NCBI GenBank assembly: GCA_963844175.1
Contig: CAWJNE010000020.1
Coordinates: 62,001 to 126,000 of the forward strand
Direction: 5' to 3'
DNA length: 64,000 nucleotides
DNA from: JALZMG01 sp963844175
GTDB lineage: Bacteria; Actinomycetota; Acidimicrobiia; Acidimicrobiales; Ilumatobacteraceae
Below are positions 25,063 through 32,947 of this stretch, piece after piece. The position numbers were made by a program, and so were the translations under genes. The notes under the pieces were generated by a model, which saw nothing but the letters and a program-made list of their open reading frames with translations, did not search any database and was not told where the DNA came from. How positions within the stretch are numbered: position 1 is the first letter of the stretch; the number at the start of each line of letters is the position of its first letter.

Positions 25063-25317
25063 GTGGCCAACATCAAGAGCCAGAAGAAGCGCAACCTGAC
25101 AAACGCCAAGCGGGCGACGCGCAACAAGGCAGTGAAGAGCGAGCTGCGCACCCGCGTCAAGAACGCCGTGGGGTCCATCGGCACCGACGAGAACGACGCC
25201 GACGTGCGCCTCGCCGTCAAGCGGCTCGACATGGCCGCAGCGAAGGGCGTCATCCACCCCAACCAGGCCGCTCGCCGCAAGGCGCGCCTGATGAAGAAGG
25301 TCACCGCGGGGGTCTGA
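25063..25317 (+). CDS. rpsT: Ribosomal protein bS20
   Basis: 84 aa, highly basic and helical, with MANIKSQKKRNLTNAKRATR and the conserved C-terminal block GVIHPNQAARRKARLMKK. It is a primary 16S rRNA binding protein of the small subunit. GTG start with GGAGA 11 bases upstream. Divergent from lepA and convergent with holA. Confidence 0.97.
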   Translation: MANIKSQKKRNLTNAKRATRNKAVKSELRTRVKNAVGSIGTDENDADVRLAVKRLDMAAAKGVIHPNQAARRKARLMKKVTAGV

Positions 25318-25333
25318 CCCCGTCAGCCCCGCC

Positions 25334-25411
25334 CCATCTGGGCGCGGCCATTTCCAAACCGGCTGCTGGGCGCGGACGTTCTCGATACCGAGAACCTGCG
25401 CGCCCAGATGG
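25334..25411. repeat. Nested palindromic (REP-like) hairpin element, copy 1
   Basis: Outer perfect 13-bp arms CCATCTGGGCGCG and CGCGCCCAGATGG enclose a second hairpin GTTCTCG-ATAC-CGAGAAC. It lies between the convergent 3' ends of rpsT and holA, so it could serve as a bidirectional terminator. Related hairpins with ATCTGGGCGC-type ends occur at 40082-40171 and 57105-57154. Confidence 0.8.
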
Positions 25412-25429
25412 TCGGGAACGGGCGAGTCG

Positions 25430-26386
25430 CTACCGACGCAGGCGGCTCAACCGAGCGACGAGCACGTCCAGCACCACGTCGTCGTCGAGGTCCTTGGCGC
25501 CCCGCAGGTCGAGATCGGTGCCGGCGAGCAGATCGATCGCCCGCTGCACGCCACTCCCCCCGAGCCGCTGGTACTGCTGCAGCGCCTTGCGCGCCGGGAA
25601 CCCGGGCTTGATGCCGAGGACCTCGGCGGCATGCGCCTCGCTCGTTGCATCGGCGCCATCGAGGCGGGCCAGGCGGACGTAGTGGCCGTGCAGCACGGCC
25701 ATCAGCTGCAGCGGGTGGCGGCCGCCCGGGCCGGTCATGCGGGCCAGCAGCGCAAGCGCATCGGCGGTGCGGCCGGCGTCGATGGCGTCGGTCAGCTCCC
25801 ACGGCGGCACGCCGCCGCCCTCGCCGAGGAACGGGTCGACGTCGCTGACGGCCAGCTGCCGCTCGCCGAACGTCGCCGCCAGGGTGTCGATGATCCCGTC
25901 GACCCGCCCGGCGTCCTCGCCGACCCGCTCGGCGATTGCTGCCGCGGCGGCCGGCGCCAACCGGACGCCATCGGCCGCCGCCCGCTCGACGATCCAGCCT
26001 TGGCGGTCGCGGGGCCGGTTGGGCGCCCCCGTGGCCTTCGTCGTCCCGCCGCCCGCCTTCACGGCGTCGGTCAGCGCCTTCGGCAACCGTCCACTCGCCG
26101 ACAACACCAGCTCGGTCGTGGGCAGGAGGTCGCCGATCGCCGAGACCAGCGGGCCGACCTGGTCGGCGGTGAACCGCCCGACGTCCCGGGCCACCACGAC
26201 CCGGGACTCGGTCAGGAACGGCGGCGTGCGTGCGGCGTCGACGACGGCGCCGAGCTCGTACTCCTCGCCGTCGAACTCGTCGACGGCCAGCGAGCGGTCC
26301 CCGCCCCCGACGAGCTCGTGGACCAGGGCGGAGACCGCCGATCGCAGCAGTGCTTCGTCGTCACCGGTGAGGAGGTACACCGCCAT
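25430..26386 (-). CDS. holA: DNA polymerase III delta subunit
   Basis: 318 aa. MAVYLLTGDDEALLRSAVSA at the N-terminus, a delta-type AAA+ fold without a functional Walker A, FLTESRVVVARDVGRF, and a helical collar C-terminus (KALQQYQRL near the end). Delta opens the beta sliding clamp as part of the clamp loader. The 5' end overlaps the comEC 3' end by 26 bases on the same strand, so the two are co-transcribed. The order comEA, comEC, holA is widely conserved. Confidence 0.92.
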   Translation of the reverse strand: MAVYLLTGDDEALLRSAVSALVHELVGGGDRSLAVDEFDGEEYELGAVVDAARTPPFLTESRVVVARDVGRFTADQVGPLVSAIGDLLPTTELVLSASGRLPKALTDAVKAGGGTTKATGAPNRPRDRQGWIVERAAADGVRLAPAAAAAIAERVGEDAGRVDGIIDTLAATFGERQLAVSDVDPFLGEGGGVPPWELTDAIDAGRTADALALLARMTGPGGRHPLQLMAVLHGHYVRLARLDGADATSEAHAAEVLGIKPGFPARKALQQYQRLGGSGVQRAIDLLAGTDLDLRGAKDLDDDVVLDVLVARLSRLRR

Positions 26387-27815
26387 CGGGCGGCCATCCT
26401 CGCAGCCGCCGACGGCGACGACGCACCGTCACGGCGATCAGTCCGGCGAGCAGGATCCAGCCGAGCCACGACCAGGGCACGGGTGGTTCGAGGCGGGCGG
26501 CGACGGTGGCGACGGCATCGATCCAGCCGACGGCGGCACCGACCGGCACCATGACCACGGGCGCGACCGCCGGGACGGCCCCGGCGACCAGGCACGCCGG
26601 GAGCCCGTACAGCATCACGAACCCAGCGACGGGGACGGCGACGAGGTTGGCGGCGGTGCCGACCACCGACAGGCGCCCGAAGACGACGAGGCTGGGCAGG
26701 GCGACCCCGGCCTGGGCGCCGACCGTGATCGCCACCGGCACGGCGACCGGCCCGAGCGTGCCCGCCAGCCGGGGAGCCAGCCAGGGGCCGATGCCGGTGA
26801 CGCCGGCCGTGGCACCGACGGAGAGCCAGAAGCCGACCGACCAGGCCAGCAGCGGGTCGACGAGCAGGAGGCCAGTGACGGCCAGCGCCAGCAACCGCAG
26901 CGGCTCACGCTGGCGGCCGAGCAGGAACGCGGTCGCACTGAGTCCCGCCATCGTCGCCGCCCGCAGCACGGACGGCTCGGCGCGCGTGAGCACCACGAAC
27001 CAGGCGATCAGGGCCACCGTGGCCACCCACCGGTTGACCGGACGGGCGCGACGCAACAGGGGACCGCAGGCGGCGAGCACGAACGCCACGTTCTGGCCGG
27101 AGACGGCGGTGAGGTGCGACAGCCCGCTGCGGCGGAACCGCTCGACCATCGCCGGTGGCTGATCGCGGTCGTCGCCGATCACCAGGCCTCTCGTCAGCGC
27201 GGCCTGGTCGGCGGGCAGTATCGCCGCGCCGCGGGCGATGACCGCCCGCACCCGGTTCGACGACTCGGCCAGCGCCCCACCGGGGCGCCGATCGCCGAGC
27301 CAGTCGGCCTCGAGCTCGCCGACGACGTGCTGCCAGGCGACGCGTCGGGCCCGCTCGGGGTCGAGGGGCTGCAGCTCGCCGGCGACGCGCACGAGATCGC
27401 CGCCACGCCAAGTGGCGGCACGCAACTGCCTGGCTCGCCCGCGGACCCACAGCTCGTAGCGCTCGGCACCGACCTCGACGACCACCCGCACGGCTCCCGG
27501 GTAGCGCTGGGGCTCACCGACGACGGTCGCCCATCCGTCGACCGGTCCGAGGCGGTCGGGCGCCAGCGAGTCCCACGATCGGTCGGTCCGGACGGTGGCG
27601 ATCAGGGACAACGCGACCAACGCGGCGGCGACCCACGGTCGGCGGGTGACGACGGCGCCGAGCGCCGCCACGACCCCGATCCAGGGCGATCCGACGGCAC
27701 ACGTGAGCGCCGTCGTGACGGCCGCCACGACGACCCACGAGGTCGGCAGCACGGGTCGAGGGGCGGACGTAGCATGCCGCGACGGCGGCCGACGCATCCC
27801 GTACCCTGCTGCCAT
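26361..27815 (-). CDS. comEC: ComEC/Rec2-family DNA-uptake channel, lacking the nuclease-like domain
   Basis: 484 aa from the chosen ATG, which has GGAG 9 bases upstream. Two further ATGs (27830 and 27797) are possible; the first would overlap the divergent gene's start. Many membrane helices; the signature competence block is RSGLSHLTAVSGQNVAFVLA, followed by LTRAEPSVLRAATMAG. Full-length ComEC proteins usually have about 700-800 residues with a C-terminal metallo-beta-lactamase-like domain, which is absent here; the protein ends in a basic tail (RRRRRRLRGW). This short form occurs in other actinobacteria. It forms the inner-membrane channel for single-stranded DNA uptake, together with ComEA. 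Confidence 0.9.
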   Translation of the reverse strand: MAAGYGMRRPPSRHATSAPRPVLPTSWVVVAAVTTALTCAVGSPWIGVVAALGAVVTRRPWVAAALVALSLIATVRTDRSWDSLAPDRLGPVDGWATVVGEPQRYPGAVRVVVEVGAERYELWVRGRARQLRAATWRGGDLVRVAGELQPLDPERARRVAWQHVVGELEADWLGDRRPGGALAESSNRVRAVIARGAAILPADQAALTRGLVIGDDRDQPPAMVERFRRSGLSHLTAVSGQNVAFVLAACGPLLRRARPVNRWVATVALIAWFVVLTRAEPSVLRAATMAGLSATAFLLGRQREPLRLLALAVTGLLLVDPLLAWSVGFWLSVGATAGVTGIGPWLAPRLAGTLGPVAVPVAITVGAQAGVALPSLVVFGRLSVVGTAANLVAVPVAGFVMLYGLPACLVAGAVPAVAPVVMVPVGAAVGWIDAVATVAARLEPPVPWSWLGWILLAGLIAVTVRRRRRRLRGWPPDGGVPPHR

Positions 27816-27828
27816 CGCTCTGCTCTCC

Positions 27829-28251
27829 ATGTCCCGCTACACGTTCGAAGGTCCGCGCTGGTACCGCGGTCGGATCCGGTCGCGCGGCCCCCTGCTGGCC
27901 GTACTGCCCCCGCTGGTCATCGGACTGTTCGCGCTGCTCGTGATCAGCGTCGGCAACAGCGCCGGGACCGGTCTGACCGGGCTGGTGCTCTCGGTGATGG
28001 CTGCGCCCGGGCTCCTGGCCGTCGGCGCACCGTTCTCGAGCAGCGTGCTGTGGCCGATCGGCATCGGGATCAGCGTCGTGCTCTGGGTCGTCGTCGGGTT
28101 TCTCGCCGCTCGGCGGTCCACGCGCAACCCCATGGCGACCTGGGCCGACTTTTGGCGGGACTACGCCGTGATGGCGGTCGGGATCTGCCTCGGTGCCGGT
28201 GTGGCCGTCGGTGTGGCGCGCGTCGCCCTCGGCGACGTGCTGAGCTTCTAG
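27829..28251 (+). CDS. Small four-helix membrane protein (unknown)
   Basis: 140 aa, not recognised. A basic N-terminus (MSRYTFEGPRWYRGRIRSRG) is followed by four hydrophobic segments (about 22-42, 48-66, 74-95, 116-138) with a charged loop RRSTRNPMATWADFWRDY, so the N-terminus is probably inside. No Shine-Dalgarno is seen; TACCCT at 27802 may be the -10 box. It is inserted in opposite orientation between comEC (divergent, starts nearly touching) and comEA (convergent, 5 bases apart), splitting the usual comEA-comEC operon. A competence role is possible by position only. Confidence 0.75.
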   Translation: MSRYTFEGPRWYRGRIRSRGPLLAVLPPLVIGLFALLVISVGNSAGTGLTGLVLSVMAAPGLLAVGAPFSSSVLWPIGIGISVVLWVVVGFLAARRSTRNPMATWADFWRDYAVMAVGICLGAGVAVGVARVALGDVLSF

Positions 28252-28256
28252 CGGCA

Positions 28257-28961
28257 TCACACCGCGACCAGCCCACGCAGCGCATCGAGCTTGGCCGGGC
28301 CGATGCCGCGGACGGCCTCCAGGTCCTCGATCGAGGCGAACGGACCGTTGGCGGTGCGGTGGTCGACGATCGCCGTGGCCGTGGCCGGTCCGATGCCCGG
28401 CAGTTCGTCCAGCTGATCGACGGTGGCTCGGTTGAGGTCGATCGGTCCGGCCGGCGTGGGGGTCGAACCGCCGGCCGGTGCGAGGGGCGGCGGCTCCCCC
28501 ACCACCGGGACGTAGACCCGCTCGCCGTCGGCGACGACGGCGGCAAGGTTGAGGGCGCCGGGGTCGGCCTCGGGGGTCGGCCCGCCGGCGGCAAGGAGCG
28601 CCGACTCCACCCGCGCCCCGGTGGGCAGCTCGTAGACACCGGGCGCGGCGACGGCGCCGGCGACGTGGACGATCACCACCGCCGGCGCCACGCTGGTCGG
28701 CGCGACGATCGGGACGGTGGTCCCCGACGATGGGGCCGTGGCCTGGGGCAGCCCGGCCTCGGTCGGCGCGGCCGGCGATCGCAGCAGCCACCAACCGACC
28801 ACAACGAGCACGACGACGGTCAGCGCGCCGGCGATCAGCCGGCCGGCGCCGAACCAGTCGATCCACGGACGCAGCCGACCGCCCGCGCCGAGTCGCGGAC
28901 GTTCCAACGGGCGTGCCAGGTCGAGGTCCAGGTCCTCGTCGGCGATGTCCTCGACGGGCAT
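28257..28961 (-). CDS. comEA: Competence DNA receptor ComEA
   Basis: 234 aa. One membrane anchor (about 41-60, LIAGALTVVVLVVVGWWLL) after an acidic cytoplasmic N-terminus, a linker, a SLBB domain (VIVHVAGAVAAPGVYELPTG) and a C-terminal helix-hairpin-helix pair (IDLNRATVDQLDELPGIGP, then LEAVRGIGPAKLDALRGLV) for DNA binding outside the membrane. ATG start with AGGAGG 5 bases upstream. Normally upstream of comEC in one operon; here an oppositely oriented gene lies between them. Confidence 0.93.
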   Translation of the reverse strand: MPVEDIADEDLDLDLARPLERPRLGAGGRLRPWIDWFGAGRLIAGALTVVVLVVVGWWLLRSPAAPTEAGLPQATAPSSGTTVPIVAPTSVAPAVVIVHVAGAVAAPGVYELPTGARVESALLAAGGPTPEADPGALNLAAVVADGERVYVPVVGEPPPLAPAGGSTPTPAGPIDLNRATVDQLDELPGIGPATATAIVDHRTANGPFASIEDLEAVRGIGPAKLDALRGLVAV

Positions 28962-29118
28962 CGATCCCTCCTCGCTCGGCGCGCCGACGGCGCGACGGGA
29001 GCTGGGGGATGTCGGTGGCGCCGAACCTACCGACGCCGGCCGAGCCGACCGTTCCTGGCCGTCGCCATCAACCTCGAGCAGCCGGTGGCGCCGCCCAGAA
29101 TCGCGTGAACGCGAAGAG

Positions 29119-29526
29119 GTTCCCGAGCGTTCGTGCTGCAATGAGCACGGATGGTCAGGTCGGCCGTGCCCGACCCAGGCCGAGGAGCGGAGTCTTCGGA
29201 GCGACCGAGGCCATCGTCAACGGTTCCCGAGCGTTCGTGCTGCAATGAGCACGGATGGTCAGGTCGGCCGTGCCCGACCCAGGCCGAGGAGCGGAGTCTT
29301 CGGAGCGACCGAGGCCATCGTCAACGGTTCCCGAGCGTTCGTGCTGCAATGAGCACGGATGGTCAGGTCGGCCGTGCCCGACCCAGGCCGAGGAGCGGAG
29401 TCTTCGGAGCGACCGAGGCCATCGTCAACGGTTCCCGAGCGTTCGTGCTGCAACGAGCACGGAAGGTCAGGTCGGCCGTGCCCGACCCAGGCCGAGGAGC
29501 GGAGTCTTCGGAGCGACCGAGGCGAT
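29119..29526. repeat. Four tandem copies of a 104-bp repeat
   Basis: Units begin at 29119, 29223, 29327 and 29431, each opening GTTCCCGAGCGTTCG. The first three are essentially identical; the fourth differs slightly (CAACGAGCACGGAAGG) and runs into the end of the thioredoxin gene. Each unit holds a 6-bp hairpin CGTGCT-GCAATG-AGCACG. It lies between the divergent comEA start side and the thioredoxin gene stop. A diverged copy is at 23046-23180. No spacers vary, so this is not CRISPR. Confidence 0.93.
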
Positions 29527-30233
29527 CAGAAGAGCTGCGCCGTGAGGCGGCGGCGGTAGCCCGCCGTGCGCGGGTCGTCGGGCCCCATCAGCTCGAGGAT
29601 GTCGACGAACGCCTGGCGGGCTTCGTCGTCGCCGCGCACCCGATCGAGCAGCGCCTCGAGCTTGGCGTCGTAGTCGTCGGTCGGTTCGATGCCCACTCGC
29701 GCCGCGGCGGCGATCTTGCGCGTGCGGTCGGTGGCCGGGATCTTCTCCAGCAGCGCCAACGCTTCCTCCGTGTCGCCCTGCCCGACGAGCACCTCGGCGA
29801 GGGCGACGATGACGTCCTCGTTGCCGGGCTCGAGCGCCAGCGCCTGACGCAGGCTGAGCTGGTCGCCGGCGGCGAGGAGCTGGGCGACCTGCGACTCCTC
29901 CTCGCTCGGCAGCAGGCCGTCCACGAACCGCTGCACCTCGTGCTCGGGGTAGGCACCGACGAAGCCGTCGACGACCTGCCCGTCACGCAGCGCGAAGACG
30001 GCCGGGATCGACTGCACCTGGAAGGCCTGGCTGATCGCCGGGTTCTCGTCGACATTGACCTTGGCCAGCACGACCTGGCCATCGGTGGCATCGACGACCT
30101 TCTCGATGATCGGCCCAAGGGTCTTGCACGGTCCGCACCAAGGCGCCCAGAGGTCGACGACGACGGCCGCCGACTTGGACCGCTCCACGACGTCCTGTTC
30201 GAAGCTGGCGTCCGTCACGTCGATCGCTGCCAT
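29526..30233 (-). CDS. Thioredoxin-TPR protein (CnoX/YbbN-like)
   Basis: 235 aa. Thioredoxin domain at 1-110 with active site WAPWCGPCK, a cis-Pro block IPAVFALRDGQ, then a helical TPR-like C-terminal half (LAEVLVGQGDTEEALALLEK). The domain order resembles YbbN/CnoX, a holdase co-chaperone, and an actinobacterial thioredoxin-like family. The WCGPC site is intact, so redox activity is plausible. TAGCCT lies 8 bases before the ATG with no Shine-Dalgarno, suggesting a leaderless or near-leaderless transcript. The 104-bp tandem repeat array abuts its stop codon. Confidence 0.9.
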   Translation of the reverse strand: MAAIDVTDASFEQDVVERSKSAAVVVDLWAPWCGPCKTLGPIIEKVVDATDGQVVLAKVNVDENPAISQAFQVQSIPAVFALRDGQVVDGFVGAYPEHEVQRFVDGLLPSEEESQVAQLLAAGDQLSLRQALALEPGNEDVIVALAEVLVGQGDTEEALALLEKIPATDRTRKIAAAARVGIEPTDDYDAKLEALLDRVRGDDEARQAFVDILELMGPDDPRTAGYRRRLTAQLF

Positions 30234-30241
30234 GACGGTGG

Positions 30242-30247
30242 AGGCTA
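30242..30247 (-). promoter_or_regulatory. Probable -10 box of the thioredoxin-TPR gene
   Basis: TAGCCT (TANNNT) on the minus strand, 8 bases from the ATG. The spacing is that of a leaderless or near-leaderless promoter. Confidence 0.45.
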
Positions 30248-30320
30248 CGGCCCTTCACGGCGGCGACGCCGCCTCGATGTCGGTCCGCCCGTGTTCGGAC
30301 GGACCGCCCGATCGTCGCGT

Positions 30321-30326
30321 TACCGT
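30321..30326 (+). promoter_or_regulatory. Leaderless -10 box of the APH-family gene
   Basis: TACCGT followed by 7 bases and then ATG, with no Shine-Dalgarno. The identical box and spacing precede the F420 oxidoreductase gene at 32948. Confidence 0.6.
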
Positions 30327-30333
30327 CGGGCCG

Positions 30334-31413
30334 ATGACCGCCGACCCGATCGCTGGCCGGGGGCACGCCGACCCGTCTGCCGGCATCGACGTCGACGGCG
30401 CGACGGCGTGGCTGACCGAGCACGTCGAGGGGACCGCCGCGCCGTTCCGCTTCGACGTCATCGCCGGCGGCCACTCCAACCTCACGTTCCGCGTCACGGA
30501 CGCCGCCGGCCGGGCGTTGGTCCTGCGCCGTCCACCGCTCGGGCACGTCCTGGCCAGCGCCCACGACATGGGCCGCGAGCACCGGATCATCGCCAGTCTG
30601 CGCGACACGCCGGTACCCGTCCCCGAGGCGCTCGGCTACTGCCCCGACGAGGACGTGATCGGGGCGCCGTTCTACGTCATGGACTTCGTCGACGGCCACG
30701 TGGTGCGCGACATCGCCATCGCCGAGGCCGCGCTCAGCGCCGACGCTCGCGCCCAGGCCAGCCGATCGGTGGCGGACACGCTGGCTGCGCTGCACGCGGT
30801 CGACATCGACGCGGTCGGCCTCACCGACCTCGCCCGTCACGACGGGTACATCGCTCGCCAGCTGAAGCGCTGGCACGGGCAGTGGGACCAGCAGCGCACG
30901 CGCGACCTGCCGCTCGTCGACGAGGTCCACGCGGCCCTATCCGAGCGCATCCCCGAGCAGGGTTCGGCCTCCATCGTCCATGGCGACTACCGGCTGGACA
31001 ACGCCATCGTGTCGAGCGCCGGCGACGTCGTCGCCGTGCTCGACTGGGAGATCTGCACGCTCGGCGATCCGCTGGCCGACGTCGGCCTGCTCCACGTGTA
31101 CTGGACCGGTCCCGGCGACGAGGCCAGCGCCTGGGGTGGCCGGTCGACGACCGCGCCGGGCTTCTGGGATCGCCAGCAGGTCATCGAGCGTTACGCCGAG
31201 GTGTCCGGTCGCGACATGTCGGCGCTGCCGTTCTACGTCGCCTTCGGGTACTGGAAGCTGGCCTGCATCCTGGAAGGCGTCTACGCCCGCTACGTCGGCG
31301 GGGCACTCGGCGATCGGGACCCGAGCGAGCTGGCGCCGTTCGCCGCTCAGGTGGAGATGGCGGCGACGATGGCCGCCCAGCAGCTCGAACAGCTTGGGGT
31401 CGGCGGTGCCTGA
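30334..31413 (+). CDS. APH/ACAD10-like phosphotransferase family protein
   Basis: 359 aa. Protein-kinase-like APH fold: a Gly-rich start GGHSNLTFRV, LVLRRPPLGHVLASAHDMGR, the catalytic HGDYRLDNA loop and metal-binding VLDWE. The sequence is closest to the kinase-like domain of ACAD10-type proteins, which in bacteria sit near acyl-CoA metabolism and phosphorylate small hydroxyl substrates; it is not an obvious antibiotic-resistance enzyme. The start is set by the leaderless promoter. Its 3' end overlaps the PAC2 gene by 8 bases, so the two are co-translated. Confidence 0.88.
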   Translation: MTADPIAGRGHADPSAGIDVDGATAWLTEHVEGTAAPFRFDVIAGGHSNLTFRVTDAAGRALVLRRPPLGHVLASAHDMGREHRIIASLRDTPVPVPEALGYCPDEDVIGAPFYVMDFVDGHVVRDIAIAEAALSADARAQASRSVADTLAALHAVDIDAVGLTDLARHDGYIARQLKRWHGQWDQQRTRDLPLVDEVHAALSERIPEQGSASIVHGDYRLDNAIVSSAGDVVAVLDWEICTLGDPLADVGLLHVYWTGPGDEASAWGGRSTTAPGFWDRQQVIERYAEVSGRDMSALPFYVAFGYWKLACILEGVYARYVGGALGDRDPSELAPFAAQVEMAATMAAQQLEQLGVGGA

Positions 31414-32299
31414 CCACCGGTACGTGGCGGACGTCGACGGGCTGGACGCCCCCGTGCTCGTCGTGATGCTGACCGGGTGGATCGATGCCAGCGGCGCCGC
31501 AGCCGCGGCGATGGGTGCCCTGGAGCACGAGTGCAGCGCCGCCCCGCTGGTCGAGTTCGACGACGACGTATACATCGACTACCGGGCCCGCCGGCCGATC
31601 CTCGAGCTGCGCGACGGCGTCAACCACCGCCTGGTCTGGTCGTCGCCGGCGATCCAGCGCGGGCGCTCTCCACACGGCAAGGACGTCCTGCTGCTCGGCG
31701 GCCCCGAGCCGGACATGGCGTGGCACCGGTTCGCCCGCACGATCGCCGACCTGGCCGAGGAGCTGGGTGTGGAGCGCATGGCGGCGCTCGGCGCGTACCC
31801 GTTCGCCACGCCGCACACGCGCCCGTCGCACCTCTCCGCCACGTCGCCGTCGCGCGACGTCCTGTCCGGCCTGCCGTTCCGCACGAGCTCCGTCGACGTG
31901 CCAGCTGGCATGGCCGCCGCGCTGGAGCAGACGGTGCACGAGCGGGGCATCCCCTCCGTCGGCATCTGGGCCCAGGTGCCCCACTACGTCGCGTCGATGT
32001 CCTACCCCGCGGCGTCCGTGGCCCTGCTCGAGGGGCTGGCCACCGCGACCGGGGTCCGCGTCGAGGCGGCCGAGCTACGCCGCGAGTCGGTGCTCCAGCG
32101 CGAGCGCCTGGATCAACTCGTCGACGGCAACGACGAGCACCAGGCGATGATCGCCCAGTTCGAGCGTCTGTACGACGCCGCCGACGAGGACGCCGCATCA
32201 CCCGAGGGACTGCCCGGCGCGGGCGGTCTCGAGCTGCGCACCGGCGACGAGATCGCCGACGAGGTCGAGCGCTTCCTGCGCGAGCAGGGCAAGAGCTGA
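31406..32299 (+). CDS. PAC2-family protein (proteasome-assembly-chaperone-like)
   Basis: 297 aa. PAC2 fold markers are VLVVMLTGWIDASGAAAAAM near the N-terminus, LLLGGPEPDMAWHRF and GIWAQVPHYVASMSYPAAS. Actinobacterial PAC2 proteins are common, of unclear function, and related to archaeal and eukaryotic proteasome-assembly chaperones. GTG start overlapping the preceding gene's stop by 8 bases (GTGCCTGA), with GGGGT 8 bases upstream. It ends in an acidic helical tail. No proteasome genes are visible in this window. Confidence 0.88.
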   Translation: MPDHRYVADVDGLDAPVLVVMLTGWIDASGAAAAAMGALEHECSAAPLVEFDDDVYIDYRARRPILELRDGVNHRLVWSSPAIQRGRSPHGKDVLLLGGPEPDMAWHRFARTIADLAEELGVERMAALGAYPFATPHTRPSHLSATSPSRDVLSGLPFRTSSVDVPAGMAAALEQTVHERGIPSVGIWAQVPHYVASMSYPAASVALLEGLATATGVRVEAAELRRESVLQRERLDQLVDGNDEHQAMIAQFERLYDAADEDAASPEGLPGAGGLELRTGDEIADEVERFLREQGKS

Positions 32300-32325
32300 C
32301 GCTCCGCCTCGGCATCCGAGGCGGG

Positions 32326-32805
32326 TCAGATCGTGCGGACGGCGAGGAGGAAGGCCACCGCGGCGGCGACGGCGAGGGCCACACGGACGTGGTTCATCCG
32401 GGTCCACTCGACCTGGTAGCGGCGCCACGGCTCGAGCGAGGACGGATCGCCCGGGTCGAGGACGGCGAGGGCGTCGTTGCGCGGGACGTGGTACGTGATC
32501 GTGACGGCCAACGACACGACGTAGAGGGCGGCGCCGGCGATCAGCCACGGGGACCCCCGCTCGCCCCAGCGGACGAGGCCCAGCACGCCCGCCGCCAGGC
32601 TCGTGAGGGCGGTGCCGATCAGCACGAACATGAACAGCGGCGACGGTGCGGCCAGGTTGATGCCCTGCATCGCCGCCATTCCGGCGGGGTGGCCGGCCCG
32701 GTCGAGGCCGTCCATCACGAACGCCGAGAAGGCGAACAGGGAGCCGGCGGCCAGCGCTGCGCCGACGACGTTGACGCCGGCGAGGACGAGGGTCAGGCCG
32801 TCCAC
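32326..32805 (-). CDS. DUF1772 (anthrone-oxygenase-like) membrane protein
   Basis: 159 aa with four hydrophobic helices. The pattern of a long first loop, PSPLFMFVLIGTALTSLAAG, and the conserved NDALAVLDP...WRRYQVEWTRMNHVR segment is that of DUF1772/anthrone oxygenase-like proteins. Some fungal members oxygenate anthrones; bacterial roles are mostly unknown. GTG start with AGGTGG just upstream. Convergent with the PAC2 gene and divergent from the F420 oxidoreductase. Confidence 0.82.
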   Translation of the reverse strand: MDGLTLVLAGVNVVGAALAAGSLFAFSAFVMDGLDRAGHPAGMAAMQGINLAAPSPLFMFVLIGTALTSLAAGVLGLVRWGERGSPWLIAGAALYVVSLAVTITYHVPRNDALAVLDPGDPSSLEPWRRYQVEWTRMNHVRVALAVAAAVAFLLAVRTI

Positions 32806-32934
32806 GTCGCCACCTGCGCAGCGTAGGCGGCCGGTCGGCGGGCGAGGACGCCGCGTTTGTTCATCCACGGCCGCCCGGCCGGTCCCCAGTGCACAAACGC
32901 GCGTCTGGGATCGCCGGGGTCGGGGGCGGGGCTC

Positions 32935-32940
32935 TACCGT
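32935..32940 (+). promoter_or_regulatory. Leaderless -10 box of the F420 oxidoreductase gene
   Basis: TACCGT, 7 bases, ATG; no Shine-Dalgarno. Identical in box and spacing to the promoter at 30321. Confidence 0.6.
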
Positions 32941-32947
32941 CCAGTCG

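Noticed and set aside
29119..29526. Tandem 104-bp repeats considered as CRISPR or as short coding repeats
   Set aside because: No variable spacers and the unit is much too long for a CRISPR repeat; the apparent short reading frames are just the repeat read in different frames.
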